From Amblyomma americanum (Eukaryota > Arthropoda > Arachnida > Ixodida > Ixodidae): 64,000 nucleotides of DNA. The stretch spans positions 147,772,121 to 147,836,120 of the forward strand of contig NC_135504.1 of assembly GCF_052857255.1 (NCBI RefSeq). Reading direction: 5' to 3'. A program made the translations under genes and the position numbers. Positions 26,570 through 40,800 of this stretch are shown here, one piece after another. Below the pieces are notes generated by a model, which was not told the origin of the DNA, did no database searches, and worked only from the letters and a program-made list of their open reading frames with translations. Position 1 is the stretch's first letter. Every line of letters starts with the position of its first letter.

Positions 26570-29500
26570 AGAAAAAAGTTTTGACGCGTATCACATGGAC
26601 ACATTTAAAACCGATGTGTTCAGATTTAGCTCGTTTCGGTCTAAAACAACTTGTTTCGTTGTATTCAGCACGAATACATGCTTTTAGCGCAGTTATAAGA
26701 GAAGAAGTTTTGAAGCGTATCACATGGACACTTGTAAAACCGATGTGTTCAGATCTAGCTCGTTTTGGTCTAAAACAGCTTGTTTCGTTGTATTAAGAAT
26801 GAATACATGCTTTTCGCGCAGTTATAAGAGAAAAAGTTTTGACGCGTATCAGAGGAAGACTTGTAAAACCGATGTGTTCAGATCTAGCTCGTTTCGGTCT
26901 AAAACAGCTTGTTTCGTTGTATTAAGCACGAATACATGCTTGTCGCGCAGTTATAAGAGAAAAAGTTTTGACGCGTATCAGAGGAACACTTGTAAAACCG
27001 ATGTGTTGTGATTTAGCTCGCTTCGGTCTAAAACAGCTTGTTTCGTTGTATTAAGCACGAATACATGCTTTTCGCGCAGTTATAGAAGAAAACGTTTTGA
27101 CGCCTATTAGAGGGACACTTGTAAAACCGATGTGTTCAGATTTAGCTCATCTCGGTCTAAAACAGCTTGTTTCGTTGTATTAAGCACGAATACATGCTTT
27201 TCGCGCAGTTATAAGAGAAAAAGTTTTGACGCGTATCAGAGGAACACTTGTAAAACCGATGTGTTGTGATTTAGCTCGCTTCGGTCTAAAACAGCTTCTT
27301 TCGTTGTATCAAGCACGAATACATGCTTTTCGCGCAGTTATAAGACGCCTATCACATGGACACTTGTAAAACCGATGTGTTCAGATCTAGCTCGATTTGG
27401 TCTAAAACAGCTTGTTTCGTTGTATTAAGCACGAATACATGCTTTTCGCGCAGTTCTAAGAGAAAAAGTTTTGACGCCTATCACACGGACACTTGTAAAA
27501 CCGATGTGTTCAGATCTAGCTCGTTTCGGTCTAAACAGCTTGTTTCGTTGTATTAAGCAAGAATACATGCTTTTCGCGCAGTCACAAGAGAAAAAGTTTT
27601 GACGCGTGTCACAGGGACACTTGTAAAACCGATGTGTTCAGATTTACCTCGTTTCGGTCTAAAACAGCTTTTTTCGTTGGATTAGGCAAGAATACATGCT
27701 TTTCGCGCAGTTATAAGAGAAAAAATTTCGACGCGTATCAGAGGAAGACTTGTAAATCCGATGTGTTCAGATCTAGCTCGTTTCGGTCTAAAACAGCTTG
27801 TTTCGTTGTATTAAGCACGAATACATGCTCTTAGCGCAGTTATAAGAGAAAAAGTTTCGACGCGTATCACATGGACACTTGTAAAACCGATGTGTTCAGA
27901 TCTAGCTCATCTCGGTCTAAAACAGCTAGTTTCGTTGTATTAAGCAAGAATACATGCTTTTCGCGCAGTTATAAGGGAAAAAGTTCTGACGCGTATTAGA
28001 GGGACTTGTAAAACCGATGTGTTCAGATTTAGCTCATCTCGGTCTAAAACAGCTTGTTTCGTTGTATTAAGAACGAATACATGCTTTTCGCGCAGTTATA
28101 AGAGAAAAAGTTTTGACGCCTATCACATGGACACTTGTAAAACCGATGTGTTCAGATCTAGCTCGTTTTGGTCTAAAACAGCTTGTTTCGTTGTATTAAG
28201 CAAGAATACAATGCTTTTCGCGCAGTTATAAGAGAAAAAGTTTTGACGCGTTTCACAGGGACACTTGTAAAACCGATGTGTTCAGATTTAGCTCGTTTCG
28301 GTCTAAAACAACTTGTTTCGTTGTATTAAGCACGAATACATGCTTTTCGCGCAGTTATAAGACGCGTATCACATGGACACTTGTAAAACCGATGTGTTTA
28401 GATATAGCTCGTTTTGGTATAAAACCGCTTGTTTCGTTGTTTTAAGCAAGAGTACGTGATTTTCGCGTAGTTATAGAAGAAAAAGTTTTGACGCGTTTCA
28501 CAGGGACACATTTAAAACCGACGTGTCTAGATTTAGCTCGTTTCGGTCTAAAACAGCTTGTTTCGTTGTATTAAGCACGAATACATGCTTTTCGCGCAGT
28601 TATAAGAGAAAAAAGTTTTGACGCGTATCACATGGACACATTTAAAACCAATGTGTTCAGATTTAGCTCGTATTGGTGTAAAACAACTTGTTTCGTTGTT
28701 TTAAGCACGAATACGTGCTTTTCGCGTAGTTATAGAAGAAAAAGTTTTGACGCGTATCAGAGGAAAACTTTAAAACCAATGTGTTGTGATTTAGCTCGTT
28801 TCGGTCTAAAACAGCTTGTTTCGTTGTATTAAGCAAGAATACATGCTTTTCGCGCAGTTATAAGAGAAAAAGTTTTGACGCGTGTCACAGGGACACTTGT
28901 AAAACCGATGTGTTCAGATTTACCTCGTTTCGGACTAAAACAGCTTGTTTCGTTGGATTAAGCACGAATACATGCTTTTCGCGCAGTTATAAGAGAAAAA
29001 AGTTTTGACGCGTATCACATGGACACATTTAAAACCGATGTGTTCAGATTTAGCTCGTTTCGGTCTAAAACAACTTGTTTCGTTGTATTCAGCACGAATA
29101 CATGCTTTTAGCGCAGTTATAAGAGAAGAAGTTTTGACGCGTATCAGAGGAACACTTGTAAAACCGATGTGTTGTGATTTAGCTCGTTTCGGTCTAAAAC
29201 AGCTTGTTTCGTTGTAATAAGCACGAATACATGCTTTTCGCGCAGTTATAGAAGAAAACGTTTTGACGCCTATTAGAGGGACATTTGTAAAACCGATGTG
29301 TTCAGATTTAGCTCATCTCGGTCTAAAACAGCTTGTTTCGTTGTATTAAGCACGAATACATGCTTTTCGCGCAGTTATAAGAGAAAAAGTTTTGACGCGT
29401 ATCAGAGGAACACTTGTAAAACCGATGTGTTGTGATTTAGCTCGCTTCGGTCTAAAACAGCTTCTTTCGTTGTATCAAGCACGAATACATGCTTTTCGCG

Positions 29501-30057
29501 CAGTTATAAGACGCCTATCACATGGACACTTGTAAAACCGATGTGTTCAGATCTAGCTCGATTTGGTCTAAAACAGCTTGTTTCGTTGTATTAAGCACGA
29601 ATACATGCTTTTCGCGCAGTTCTAAGAGAAAAAGTTTTGACGCCTATCACACGGACACTTGTAAAACCGATGTGTTCAGATCTAGCTCGTTTCGGTCTAA
29701 ACAGCTTGTTTCGTTGTATTAAGCAAGAATACATGCATTTCGCGCAGTCACAAGAGAAAAAGTTTTGACGCGTGTCACAGGGACACTTGTAAAACCGATG
29801 TGTTCAGATTTAGCTCGTTTCGGTCTAAAACAACTTGTTTCGTTGTATTAAGCACGAATACATGCTTTTCGCGCAGTTATAAGACGCGTATCACATGGAC
29901 ACTTGTAAAACCGATGTGTTTAGATATAGCTCGTTTTGGTATAAAACCGCTTGTTTCGTTGTTTTAAGCAAGAGTACGTGCTTTTCGCGTAGTTATAGAA
30001 GAAAAAGTTTTGACGCGTTTCACAGGGACACATTTAAAACCGACGTGTCTAGATTTA
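26570..30057. repeat. Mixed-order satellite segment
   Basis: Marker monomers at 27,356 and 29,522 are 2,166 bp apart. About 27,356-28,231 matches 3,618-4,493 at a constant offset of 23,738, including the cttctttcgttgtatc and taaacagc marks, so this is a distant copy of the same HOR piece. The stretch 28,632-28,832 carries a private fusion monomer (tcgtattggtgtaaaac). No gene or non-satellite sequence is seen. Confidence 0.8.
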
Positions 30058-32498
30058 GCTCGTTTCGGTCTAAAACAGCTTGTTTCGTTGTATTAAGCAC
30101 GAATACATGCTTTTCGCGCTGTTATAAGAGAAAAAAGTTTTGACGCGTATCACGTGGATACTTGTAAAACCGATGTGTTTAGATATAGCTCGTTTTGGTA
30201 TAAAACAGCTTGTTTCGTTGTTTTAAGCACGAATACGTGCTTTTCGCGTAGTTATAGAAGAAAAAGTTTTGACGCGTATCAGAGGAAAACTTTAAAACCA
30301 ATGTGTTGTGATTTAGCTCGTTTCGGTCTAAAACAGCTTGTTTCGTTGTATTAAGCAAGAATACATGCTTTTCGCACAGTTATAAGAGAAAAAGTTTTGA
30401 CGCGTGTCACAGGGACACTTGTAAAACCGATGTGTTCAGATTTACCTCGTTTCGGACTAAAACAGCTTGTTTCGTTGGATTAAGCACGAATACATGCTTT
30501 TCGCGCAGTTATAAGAGAAAAAAGTTTTGACGCGTATCACATGGACACATTTAAAACCGATGTGTTCAGATTTAGCTCGTTTCGGTCTAAAACAACTTGT
30601 TTCGTTGTATTAAGCACGAATACATGCTTTTAGCGCAGTTATAAGAGAAGAAGTTTTGAAGCGTATCACATGGACACTTGTAAAACCGATGTGTTCAGAT
30701 CAAGCTCGTTTTGGTCTAAAACAGCTTGTTTCGTTGTATTAAGAATGAATACATGCTTTTCGCGCAGTTATAAGAGAAAAAGTTTTGACGCGTATCAGAG
30801 GAAGACTTGTAAAACCGATGTGTTCAGATCTAGCTCGTTTCGGTCTAAAACAGCTTGTTTCGTTGTATTAAGCACGAATACATGCTCTTAGCGCAGTTAT
30901 AAGAGAAAAAGTTTCGACGCGTATCACATGGACACTTGTAAAACCGATGTGTTCAAATCTAGCTCGTTTTGGTCTAAAACAGCTTGTTTCGTTGTATTAA
31001 GCAAGAATACAATGCTTTTCGTGCAGTTATAGGAGAAAAAGTTTTGACGCGTTTCACAGGGACACTTGTAAAACCGATGTGTTCAGATTTTGCTCGTTTT
31101 GGTCTAAAACAACTTGTTTCGTTGTATTAAGCACGAATACATGCTTGTCGCGCAGTTATAAGAGAAAAAGTTTTGACGCGTATCAGAGGAACACTTGTAA
31201 AACCGATGTGTTGTGATTTAGCTCGCTTCGGTCTAAAACAGCTTGTTTCGTTGTATTAAGCACGAATACATGCTTTTCGCGCAGTTATAGAAGAAAACGT
31301 TTTGACGCCTATTAGAGGGACACTTGTAAAACCGATGTGTTCAGATTTAGCTCATCTCGGTCTAAAACAGCTTGTTTCGTTGTATTAAGCAAGAATACAT
31401 GCTTTTCGCGCAGTTATAAGAGAAAAAGTTTTGACGCGTATCAGAGGAACACTTGTAAAACCGATGTGTTGTGATTTAGCTCGCTTCGGTCTAAAACAGC
31501 TTCTTTCGTTGTATCAAGCACGAATACATGCTTTTCGCGCAGTTATAAGACGCCTATCACATGGACACTTGTAAAACCGATGTGTTCAGATCTAGCTCGA
31601 TTTGGTCTAAAACAGCTTGTTTCGTTGTATTAACCACGAATACATGCTTTTCGCGCAGTTCTAAGAGAAAAAGTTTTGACGCCTATCACACGGACACTTG
31701 TAAAACCGATGTGTTCAGATCTAGCTCGTTTTGGTCTAAAACAGCTTGTTTCGTTGTATTAAGCAAAAATACAATGCTTTTCGCGCAGTTATAAGAGAAA
31801 AAGTTTTGACGCGTTTCACAAGGACACTTGTAAAACCGATGTGTTCAGATTTAGCTCGTTTCGGTCAAAAACAACTTGTTTCGTTGTATTAAGCACGAAT
31901 ACATGCTTTTCGCGCAGTTATAAGAGAAAAAGTTTTGACGCGTATCACGTGGATACTTGTAAAACCGATGTGTTTAGATATAGCTCGTTTTGGTATAAAA
32001 CCGCTTGTTTCGTTGTTTTAAGCAAGAGTACGTGCTTTTCGCGTAGTTATAGAAGAAAATGTTTTGACGCGTTTCACAGGGACACATTTAAAACCGATGT
32101 GTTCAGATTTAGCTCGTTTCGGTCTAAAACAACTTGTTTCGTTGTATTAAGCACGAATACATGCTTTTAGCGCAGTTATAAGAGAAGAAGTTTTGAAGCG
32201 TATCACATGGACAGTTGTAAAACCGATGTGTTCAGATCTAGCTCGTTTTGGTCTAAAACAGCTTGTTTCGTTGTATTAAGAACGAATGCATGCTTTTCGC
32301 GCAGTTATAAGAGAAAAAATTTTGACGCGTATCAGAGGAAGACTTGTAAAACCGATGTGTTCAGATCTAGCTCGTTTCGGTCTAAAACAGCTTGTTTCGT
32401 TGTATTAAGCACGAATACATGCTCTTAGCGCAGTTATAAGAGAAAAAGTTTCGACGCGTATCACATGGACACTTGTAAAACCGATGTGTTCAAATCTA
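30058..32498. repeat. 2,441-bp tandem duplication, copy 1
   Basis: This segment repeats at a constant 2,441-bp offset, shown by markers at 30,120/32,561 (cgcgctgttata), 30,670/33,111, 31,561/34,002 and 31,841/34,282. The private mark taaccacg near 31,632 is shared with copy 2. The start is placed where the sequence before tagctcgtttcgg stops matching; an error of a few bases is possible. Confidence 0.87.
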
Positions 32499-34939
32499 GC
32501 TCGTTTCGGTCTAAAACAGCTTGTTTCGTTGTATTAAGCACGAATACATGCTTTTCGCGCTGTTATAAGAGAAAAAAGTTTTGACGCGTATCACGTGGAT
32601 ACTTGTAAAACCGATGTGTTTAGATATAGCTCGTTTTGGTATAAAACAGCTTGTTTCGTTGTTTTAAGCACGAATACGTGCTTTTCGCGTAGTTATAGAA
32701 GAAAAAGTTTTGACGCGTATCAGAGGAAAACTTTAAAACCAATGTGTTGTGATTTAGCTCGTTTCGGTCTAAAACAGCTTGTTTCGTTGTATTAAGCAAG
32801 AATACATGCTTTTCGCACAGTTATAAGAGAAAAAGTTTTGACGCGTGTCACAGGGACACTTGTAAAACCGATGTGTTCAGATTTACCTCGTTTCGGACTA
32901 AAACAGCTTGTTTCGTTGGATTAAGCACGAATACATGCTTTTCGCGCAGTTATAAGAGAAAAAAGTTTTGACGCGTATCACATGGACACATTTAAAACCG
33001 ATGTGTTCAGATTTAGCTCGTTTCGGTCTAAAACAACTTGTTTCGTTGTATTAAGCACGAATACATGCTTTTAGCGCAGTTATAAGAGAAGAAGTTTTGA
33101 AGCGTATCACATGGACACTTGTAAAACCGATGTGTTCAGATCAAGCTCGTTTTGGTCTAAAACAGCTTGTTTCGTTGTATTAAGAATGAATACATGCTTT
33201 TCGCGCAGTTATAAGAGAAAAAGTTTTGACGCGTATCAGAGGAAGACTTGTAAAACCGATGTGTTCAGATCTAGCTCGTTTCGGTCTAAAACAGCTTGTT
33301 TCGTTGTATTAAGCACGAATACATGCTCTTAGCGCAGTTATAAGAGAAAAAGTTTCGACGCGTATCACATGGACACTTGTAAAACCGATGTGTTCAAATC
33401 TAGCTCGTTTTGGTCTAAAACAGCTTGTTTCGTTGTATTAAGCAAGAATACAATGCTTTTCGTGCAGTTATAGGAGAAAAAGTTTTGACGCGTTTCACAG
33501 GGACACTTGTAAAACCGATGTGTTCAGATTTTGCTCGTTTTGGTCTAAAACAACTTGTTTCGTTGTATTAAGCACGAATACATGCTTGTCGCGCAGTTAT
33601 AAGAGAAAAAGTTTTGACGCGTATCAGAGGAACACTTGTAAAACCGATGTGTTGTGATTTAGCTCGCTTCGGTCTAAAACAGCTTGTTTCGTTGTATTAA
33701 GCACGAATACATGCTTTTCGCGCAGTTATAGAAGAAAACGTTTTGACGCCTATTAGAGGGACACTTGTAAAACCGATGTGTTCAGATTTAGCTCATCTCG
33801 GTCTAAAACAGCTTGTTTCGTTGTATTAAGCAAGAATACATGCTTTTCGCGCAGTTATAAGAGAAAAAGTTTTGACGCGTATCAGAGGAACACTTGTAAA
33901 ACCGATGTGTTGTGATTTAGCTCGCTTCGGTCTAAAACAGCTTCTTTCGTTGTATCAAGCACGAATACATGCTTTTCGCGCAGTTATAAGACGCCTATCA
34001 CATGGACACTTGTAAAACCGATGTGTTCAGATCTAGCTCGATTTGGTCTAAAACAGCTTGTTTCGTTGTATTAACCACGAATACATGCTTTTCGCGCAGT
34101 TCTAAGAGAAAAAGTTTTGACGCCTATCACACGGACACTTGTAAAACCGATGTGTTCAGATCTAGCTCGTTTTGGTCTAAAACAGCTTGTTTCGTTGTAT
34201 TAAGCAAAAATACAATGCTTTTCGCGCAGTTATAAGAGAAAAAGTTTTGACGCGTTTCACAAGGACACTTGTAAAACCGATGTGTTCAGATTTAGCTCGT
34301 TTCGGTCTAAAACAACTTGTTTCGTTGTATTAAGCACGAATACATGCTTTTCGCGCAGTTATAAGAGAAAAAGTTTTGACGCGTATCACGTGGATACTTG
34401 TAAAACCGATGTGTTTAGATATAGCTCGTTTTGGTATAAAACCGCTTGTTTCGTTGTTTTAAGCAAGAGTACGTGCTTTTCGCGTAGTTATAGAAGAAAA
34501 TGTTTTGACGCGTTTCACAGGGACACATTTAAAACCGATGTGTTCAGATTTAGCTCGTTTCGGTCTAAAACAACTTGTTTCGTTGTATTAAGCACGAATA
34601 CATGCTTTTGGCGCAGTTATAAGAGAAGAAGTTTTGAAGCGTATCACATGGACAGTTGTAAAACCGATGTGTTCAGATCTAGCTCGTTTTGGTCTAAAAC
34701 AGCTTGTTTCGTTGTATTAAGAACGAATGCATGCTTTTCGCGCAGTTATAAGAGAAAAAATTTTGACGCGTATCAGAGGAAGACTTGTAAAACCGATGTG
34801 TTCAGATCTAGCTCGTTTCGGTCTAAAACAGCTTGTTTCGTTGTATTAAGCACGAATACATGCTCTTAGCGCAGTTATAAGAGAAAAAGTTTCGACGCGT
34901 ATCACATGGACACTTGTAAAACCGATGTGTTCAAATCTA
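32499..34939. repeat. 2,441-bp tandem duplication, copy 2
   Basis: This is a near-identical copy of 30,058-32,498. Differences I saw include ggtctaaaac at about 34,304 where copy 1 has ggtcaaaaac, and cttttggcgc near 34,606 where copy 1 has cttttagcgc. The latter removes a stop codon, which is why one open frame here runs on to 195 codons. Confidence 0.87.
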
Positions 34940-36366
34940 GCTCGTTTTGGTCTAAAACAGCTTGTTTCGTTGTATTAAGCAAGAATACAATGCTTTTCGT
35001 GCAGTTATAGGAGAAAAAGTTTTGACGCGTTTCACAGGGACACTTGTAAAACCGATGTGTTCAGATTTAGCTCGTTTCGGTCTAAAACAACTTGTTTCGT
35101 TGTATTAAGCACGAATACATGCTTTTCGCGCAGTTATAAGACGCGTATCACATGGACACTTGTAAAACCGATGTGTTGTGATTTAGCTCGTTTCGGTCTA
35201 AAACAGCTTGTTTCGTTGTATTAAGCAAGAATACATGCTTTTCGCGCAGTTATAAGAGAAAAAGTTTTGACGCGTGTCACAGGGACACTTGTAAAACCGA
35301 TGTGTTCAGATTTACCTCGTTTCGGACTAAAACAGCTTGTTTCGTTGGATTAAGCACGAATACATGCTTTTCGCGCAGTTATAAGAGAAAAAAGTTTTGA
35401 CGCGTAACACATGGACACATTTAAAACCGATGTGTTCAGATTTAGCTCGTTTCGGTCTAAAACAACTTGTTTCGTTGTATTAAGCACGAATACATGCTTT
35501 TAGCGCAGTTATAAGAGAAGTTTTGAAGCGTATCACATGGACACTTGTAAACCGATGTGTTCAGATCTAGCTCGTTTTGGTCTAAAACAGCTTGTTTCGT
35601 TGTATTAAGAATGAATACATGCTTTTCGCGCAGTTATAAGAGAAAAAGTTTTGACGCGTATCAGAGGAAGACTTGTAAAACCGATGTGTTCAGATCTAGC
35701 TCGTTTCGGTCTAAAACAGCTTGTTTCGTTGTATTAAGCACGAATACATGCTCTTAGCGCAGTTATAAGAGAAAAAGTTTCGACGGGTATCACATGGACA
35801 CTTGTAAAACCGATGTGTTCAAATCTAGCTCGTTTTGGTCTAAAACAGCTTGTTTCGTTGTATTAAGCAAGAATACAATGCTTTTCGTGCAGTTATAGGA
35901 GAAAAAGTTTTGACGCGTTTCAGAGACACTTGTAAAACCGATGTGTTCAGATTTTGCTCGTTTCGGTCTAAAACAACTTGTTTCGTTGTATTAAGCACGA
36001 ATACATGCTTTTCGCGCAGTTATAAGAGAAAAAGTTTTGACGCGTATCAGAGGAACACTTGTAAAACCGATGTGTTGTGATTTAGCTCGCTTCGGTCTAA
36101 AACAGCTTCTTTCGTTGTATCAAGCACGAATACATGCTTTTCGCGCAGTTATAAGACGCGTATCACATGGACACTTGTAAAACCGATGTGTTCAGATCTA
36201 GCTCGATTTCGTCTAAAACAGCTTGTTTCGTTGTATTAAGCACGAATACATGCTTTTCGCGCAGTTCTAAGAGAAAAAGTTTTGACGCCTATCACACGGA
36301 CACTTGTAAAACCGATGTGTTCAGATCTAGCTCGTTTTGGTCTAAAACAGCTTGTTCCGTTGTATT
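34719..36366. repeat. About 1,650-bp tandem unit, copy 1
   Basis: It begins at the aagaacgaatgcatgc mark at 34,719, which recurs at 36,367 (1,648 bp). Later shared marks are 1,651 bp apart: cgacgggtat at 35,781 and 37,432, and the 1-bp-deleted cttgtaaaccg. The 3-bp difference lies in gagaagtttt against gagaagaagtttt. It overlaps the end of the 2,441-bp duplication because the duplications are nested. Confidence 0.82.
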
Positions 36367-38014
36367 AAGAACGAATGCATGCTTTTCGCGCAGTTATAAG
36401 AGAAAAAATTTTGACGCGTATCAGAGGAAGACTTGTAAAACCGATGTGTTCAGATCTAGATCGTTTCGGTCTAAAACAGCTTGTTTCGTTGTATTAAGCA
36501 CGAATACATGCTCTTAGCGCAGTTATAAGAGAAAAAGTTTCGACGCGTATCACATGGACACTTGTAAAACCGATGTGTTCAAATCTAGCTCGTTTTGGTC
36601 TAAAACAGCTTGTTTCGTTGTATTAAGCAAGAATACAATGCTTTTCGTGCAGTTATAGGAGAAAAAGTTTTGACGCGTTTCACAGGGACACTTGTAAAAC
36701 CGATGTGTTCAGATTTAGCTCGTTTCGGTCTAAAACAACTTGTTTCGTTGTATTAAGCACGAATACATGCTTTTCGCGCAGTTATAAGACGCGTATCACA
36801 TGGACACTTGTAAAACCGATGTGTTGTGATTTAGCTCGTTTCGGTCTAAAACAGCTTGTTTCGTTGTATTAAGCAAGAATACATGCTTTTCGCGCAGTTA
36901 TAAGAGAAAAAGTTTTGACGCGTGTCACAGGGACACTTGTAAAACCGATGTGTTCAGATTTACCTCGTTTCGGACTAAAACAGCTTGTTTCGTTGGATTA
37001 AGCACGAATACATGCTTTTCGCGCAGTTATAAGAGAAAAAAGTTTTGACGCGTATCACATGGACACATTTAAAACCGATGTGTTCAGATTTAGCTCGTTT
37101 CGGTCTAAAACAATTTGTTTCGTTGTATTAAGCACGAATACATGCTTTTAGCGCAGTTATAAGAGAAGAAGTTTTGAAGCGTATCACATGGACACTTGTA
37201 AACCGATGTGTTCAGATCTAGCTCGTTTTGGTCTAAAACAGCTTGTTTCGTTGTATTAAGAATGAATACATGCTTTTCGCGCAGTTATAAGAGAAAAAGT
37301 TTTGACGCGTATCAGAGGAAGACTTGTAAAACCGATGTGTTCAGATCTAGCTCGTTTCGGTCTAAAACAGCTTGTTTCGTTGTATTAAGCACGAATACAT
37401 GCTCTTAGCGCAGTTATAAGAGAAAAAGTTTCGACGGGTATCACATGGACACTTGTAAAACCGATGTGTTCAAATCTAGCTCGTTTTGGTCTAAAACAGC
37501 TTGTTTCGTTGTATTAAGCAAGAATACAATGCTTTTCGTGCAGTTATAGGAGAAAAAGTTTTGACGCGTTTCAGAGACACTTGTAAAACCGATGTGTTCA
37601 GATTTTGCTCGTTTCGGTCTAAAACAACTTGTTTCGTTGTATTAAGCACGAATACATGCTTTTCGCGCAGTTATAAGAGAAAAAGTTTTGACGCGTATCA
37701 GAGGAACACTTGTAAAACCGATGTGTTGTGATTTAGCTCGCTTCGGTCTAAAACAGCTTCTTTCGTTGTATCAAGCACGAATACATGCTTTTCGCGCAGT
37801 TATAAGACGCGTATCACATGGACACTTGTAAAACCGATGTGTTCAGATCTAGCTCGATTTGGTCTAAAACAGCTTGTTTCGTTGTATTAAGCACGAATAC
37901 ATGCTTTTCGCGCAGTTCTAAGAGAAAAAGTTTTGACGCCTATCACACGGACACTTGTAAAACCGATGTGTTCAGATCTAGCTCGTTTTGGTCTAAAACA
38001 GCTTGTTTCGTTGT
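36367..38014. repeat. About 1,650-bp tandem unit, copy 2
   Basis: This copies 34,719-36,366 in the same order, including the gcgtttcagagacac deletion mark (about 37,566, against 35,915 in copy 1). The match to copy 1 is lost at about 38,014, where aagcaagaatacaatgc replaces aagaacgaatgcatgc. Confidence 0.8.
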
Positions 38015-38864
38015 ATTAAGCAAGAATACAATGCTTTTCGCGCAGTTATAAGAGAAAAAGTTTTGACGCGTGCCACAGGGACACTTGTAAAACCGATGTG
38101 TTCAGATTTACCTCGTTTCGGACTAAAACAGCTTGTTTCGTTGGATTAAGCACGAATACATGCTTTTCGCGCAGTTATAAGAGAAAAAAGTTTTGACGCG
38201 TATCACATGGACACATTTAAAACCGATGTGTTCAGATTTAGCTCGTTTCGGTCTAAAACAACTTGTTTCGTTGTATTAAGCACGAATACATGCTTTTAGC
38301 GCAGTTATAAGAGAAGAAGTTTTGAAGCGTATCACATGGACACTTGTAAAACCGATGTGTTCAGATTTAGCTCGTTTCGGTCTGAAACAGCTTGTTTCGT
38401 TGTATTAAGCAAGAATACATGCTTTTCGCGCAGTTATAAGAGAAAAAGTTTTGACGCGTTTTACAGGGACACTTGTAAAATCGATGTGTTCAGATTTAGC
38501 TCGTTTCGGCCTAAAACAACTTGTTTCGTTGTATTAAGCACGAATACGTGCTTTTCGCGCAGTTATAAGAGAAAAAGTTTTGACGCGTATCACGTGGATA
38601 CTTGTAAAACCGATGTGTTTATATATAGCTCGTCTTGGTATAAAACAGCTTGTTTCGTTGTTTTAAGCAAGAATACGTGCTTTTCGCGTAGTTATAAGGG
38701 AAAAAGTTCTGACGCGTATTAGAGGAACTTGTAAAACCGATGTGTTCAGATTTAGCTCATCTCGGTCTAAAACAGCTTGTTTCGTTGTATTAAGCACGAA
38801 TACATGCTTTTCGCGCAGTTATAAGAGAAAAAGTTTTGACGCCTATCACATGGACACTTGTAAA
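37202..38864. repeat. 1,663-bp tandem unit, copy 1
   Basis: Markers at 37,501/39,164, 37,818/39,481, 38,336/39,999 and 38,742/40,405 are all 1,663 bp apart. The unit shares its first half with the preceding 1,650-bp unit. It adds monomers with ggtctgaaac, ttttacaggg, aaaatcgatg and tttatatatag that are private to this pair. The start is approximate. Confidence 0.83.
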
Positions 38865-40527
38865 ACCGATGTGTTCAGATCTAGCTCGTTTTGGTCTAAA
38901 ACAGCTTGTTTCGTTGTATTAAGAATGAATACATGCTTTTCGCGCAGTTATAAGAGAAAAAGTTTTGACGCGTATCAGAGGAAGACTTGTAAAACCGATG
39001 TGTTCAGATCTAGCTCGTTTCGGTCTAAAACAGCTTGTTTCGTTGTATTAAGCACGAATACATGCTCTTAGCGCAGTTATAAGAGAAAAAGTTTCGACGG
39101 GTATCACATGGACACTTGTAAAACCGATGTGTTCAAATCTAGCTCGTTTTGGTCTAAAACAGCTTGTTTCGTTGTATTAAGCAAGAATACAATGCTTTTC
39201 GTGCAGTTATAGGAGAAAAAGTTTTGACGCGTTTCAGAGACACTTGTAAAACCGATGTGTTCAGATTTTGCTCGTTTCGGTCTAAAACAACTTGTTTCGT
39301 TGTATTAAGCACGAATACATGCTTTTCGCGCAGTTATAAGAGAAAAAGTTTTGACGCGTATCAGAGGAACACTTGTAAAACCGATGTGTTGTGATTTAGC
39401 TCGCTTCGGTCTAAAACAGCTTCTTTCGTTGTATCAAGCACGAATACATGCTTTTCGCGCAGTTATAAGACGCGTATCACATGGACACTTGTAAAACCGA
39501 TGTGTTCAGATCTAGCTCGATTTGGTCTAAAACAGCTTGTTTCGTTGTATTAAGCACGAATACATGCTTTTCGCGCAGTTCTAAGAGAAAAAGTTTTGAC
39601 GCCTATCACACGGACACTTGTAAAACCGATGTGTTCAGATCTAGCTCGTTTTGGTCTAAAACAGCTTGTTTCGTTGTATTAAGCAAGAATACAATGCTTT
39701 TCGCGCAGTTATAAGAGAAAAAGTTTTGACGCGTGCCACAGGGACACTTGTAAAACCGATGTGTTCAGATTTACCTCGTTTCGGACTAAAACAGCTTGTT
39801 TCGTTGGATTAAGCACGAATACATGCTTTTCGCGCAGTTATAAGAGAAAAAAGTTTTGACGCGTATCACATGGACACATTTAAAACCGATGTGTTCAGAT
39901 TTAGCTCGTTTCGGTCTAAAACAACTTGTTTCGTTGTATTAAGCACGAATACATGCTTTTAGCGCAGTTATAAGAGAAGAAGTTTTGAAGCGTATCACAT
40001 GGACACTTGTAAAACCGATGTGTTCAGATTTAGCTCGTTTCGGTCTGAAACAGCTTGTTTCGTTGTATTAAGCAAGAATACATGCTTTTCGCGCAGTTAT
40101 AAGAGAAAAAGTTTTGACGCGTTTTACAGGGACACTTGTAAAATCGATGTGTTCAGATTTAGCTCGTTTCGGCCTAAAACAACTTGTTTCGTTGTATTAA
40201 GCACGAATACGTGCTTTTCGCGCAGTTATAAGAGAAAAAGTTTTGACGCGTATCACGTGGATACTTGTAAAACCGATGTGTTTATATATAGCTCGTCTTG
40301 GTATAAAACAGCTTGTTTCGTTGTTTTAAGCAAGAATACGTGCTTTTCGCGTAGTTATAAGGGAAAAAGTTCTGACGCGTATTAGAGGAACTTGTAAAAC
40401 CGATGTGTTCAGATTTAGCTCATCTCGGTCTAAAACAGCTTGTTTCGTTGTATTAAGCACGAATACATGCTTTTCGCGCAGTTATAAGAGAAAAAGTTTT
40501 GACGCCTATCACATGGACACTTGTAAA
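38865..40527. repeat. 1,663-bp tandem unit, copy 2
   Basis: This is a tandem copy of 37,202-38,864 with all the private marks retained. Matching continues to about 40,590, where aagcaagaatacaatgc replaces aagaatgaatacatgc. It is the last of the highly homogenised units before the insertion at 40.8 kb. Confidence 0.83.
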
Positions 40528-40788
40528 ACCGATGTGTTCAGATCTAGCTCGTTTTGGTCTAAAACAGCTTGTTTCGTTGTATTAAGCAAGAATACAATGC
40601 TTTTCGCGCAGTTATAAGAGAAAAAGTTTTGACGCGTTTCACAGGGACACTTGTAAAACCGATGTGTTCAGATTTAGCTCGTTTCGGTCTAAAACAACTT
40701 GTTTCGTTGTATTAAGCACGAATACATGCTTTTCGCGCAGTTATAAGAGAAAAAGTTTTGACGCGTATCACGTGGATACTTGTAAAAC

Positions 40789-40800
40789 CGATGTGTTTAG
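40789..40800. repeat. 12-bp direct repeat, left flank of insertion
   Basis: The sequence cgatgtgtttag is part of the normal monomer (positions 30-41 of the tttagatatag subtype). It is repeated exactly at 40,910-40,921 on the other side of the 109-bp insertion, which is the pattern of a target-site duplication. Confidence 0.85.

Noticed and set aside
34282..34869. Open reading frame of 195 codons, and many similar frames of 60-150 codons throughout, as possible genes
   Set aside because: All are the same 43-codon satellite unit read in frame. They end at subtype-specific stops (gtgttgtga) or 1-bp indels (atacaatgc), begin wherever an atg variant occurs, and show no domain or signal peptide. 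Both strands and more than one frame give similar repetitive frames.
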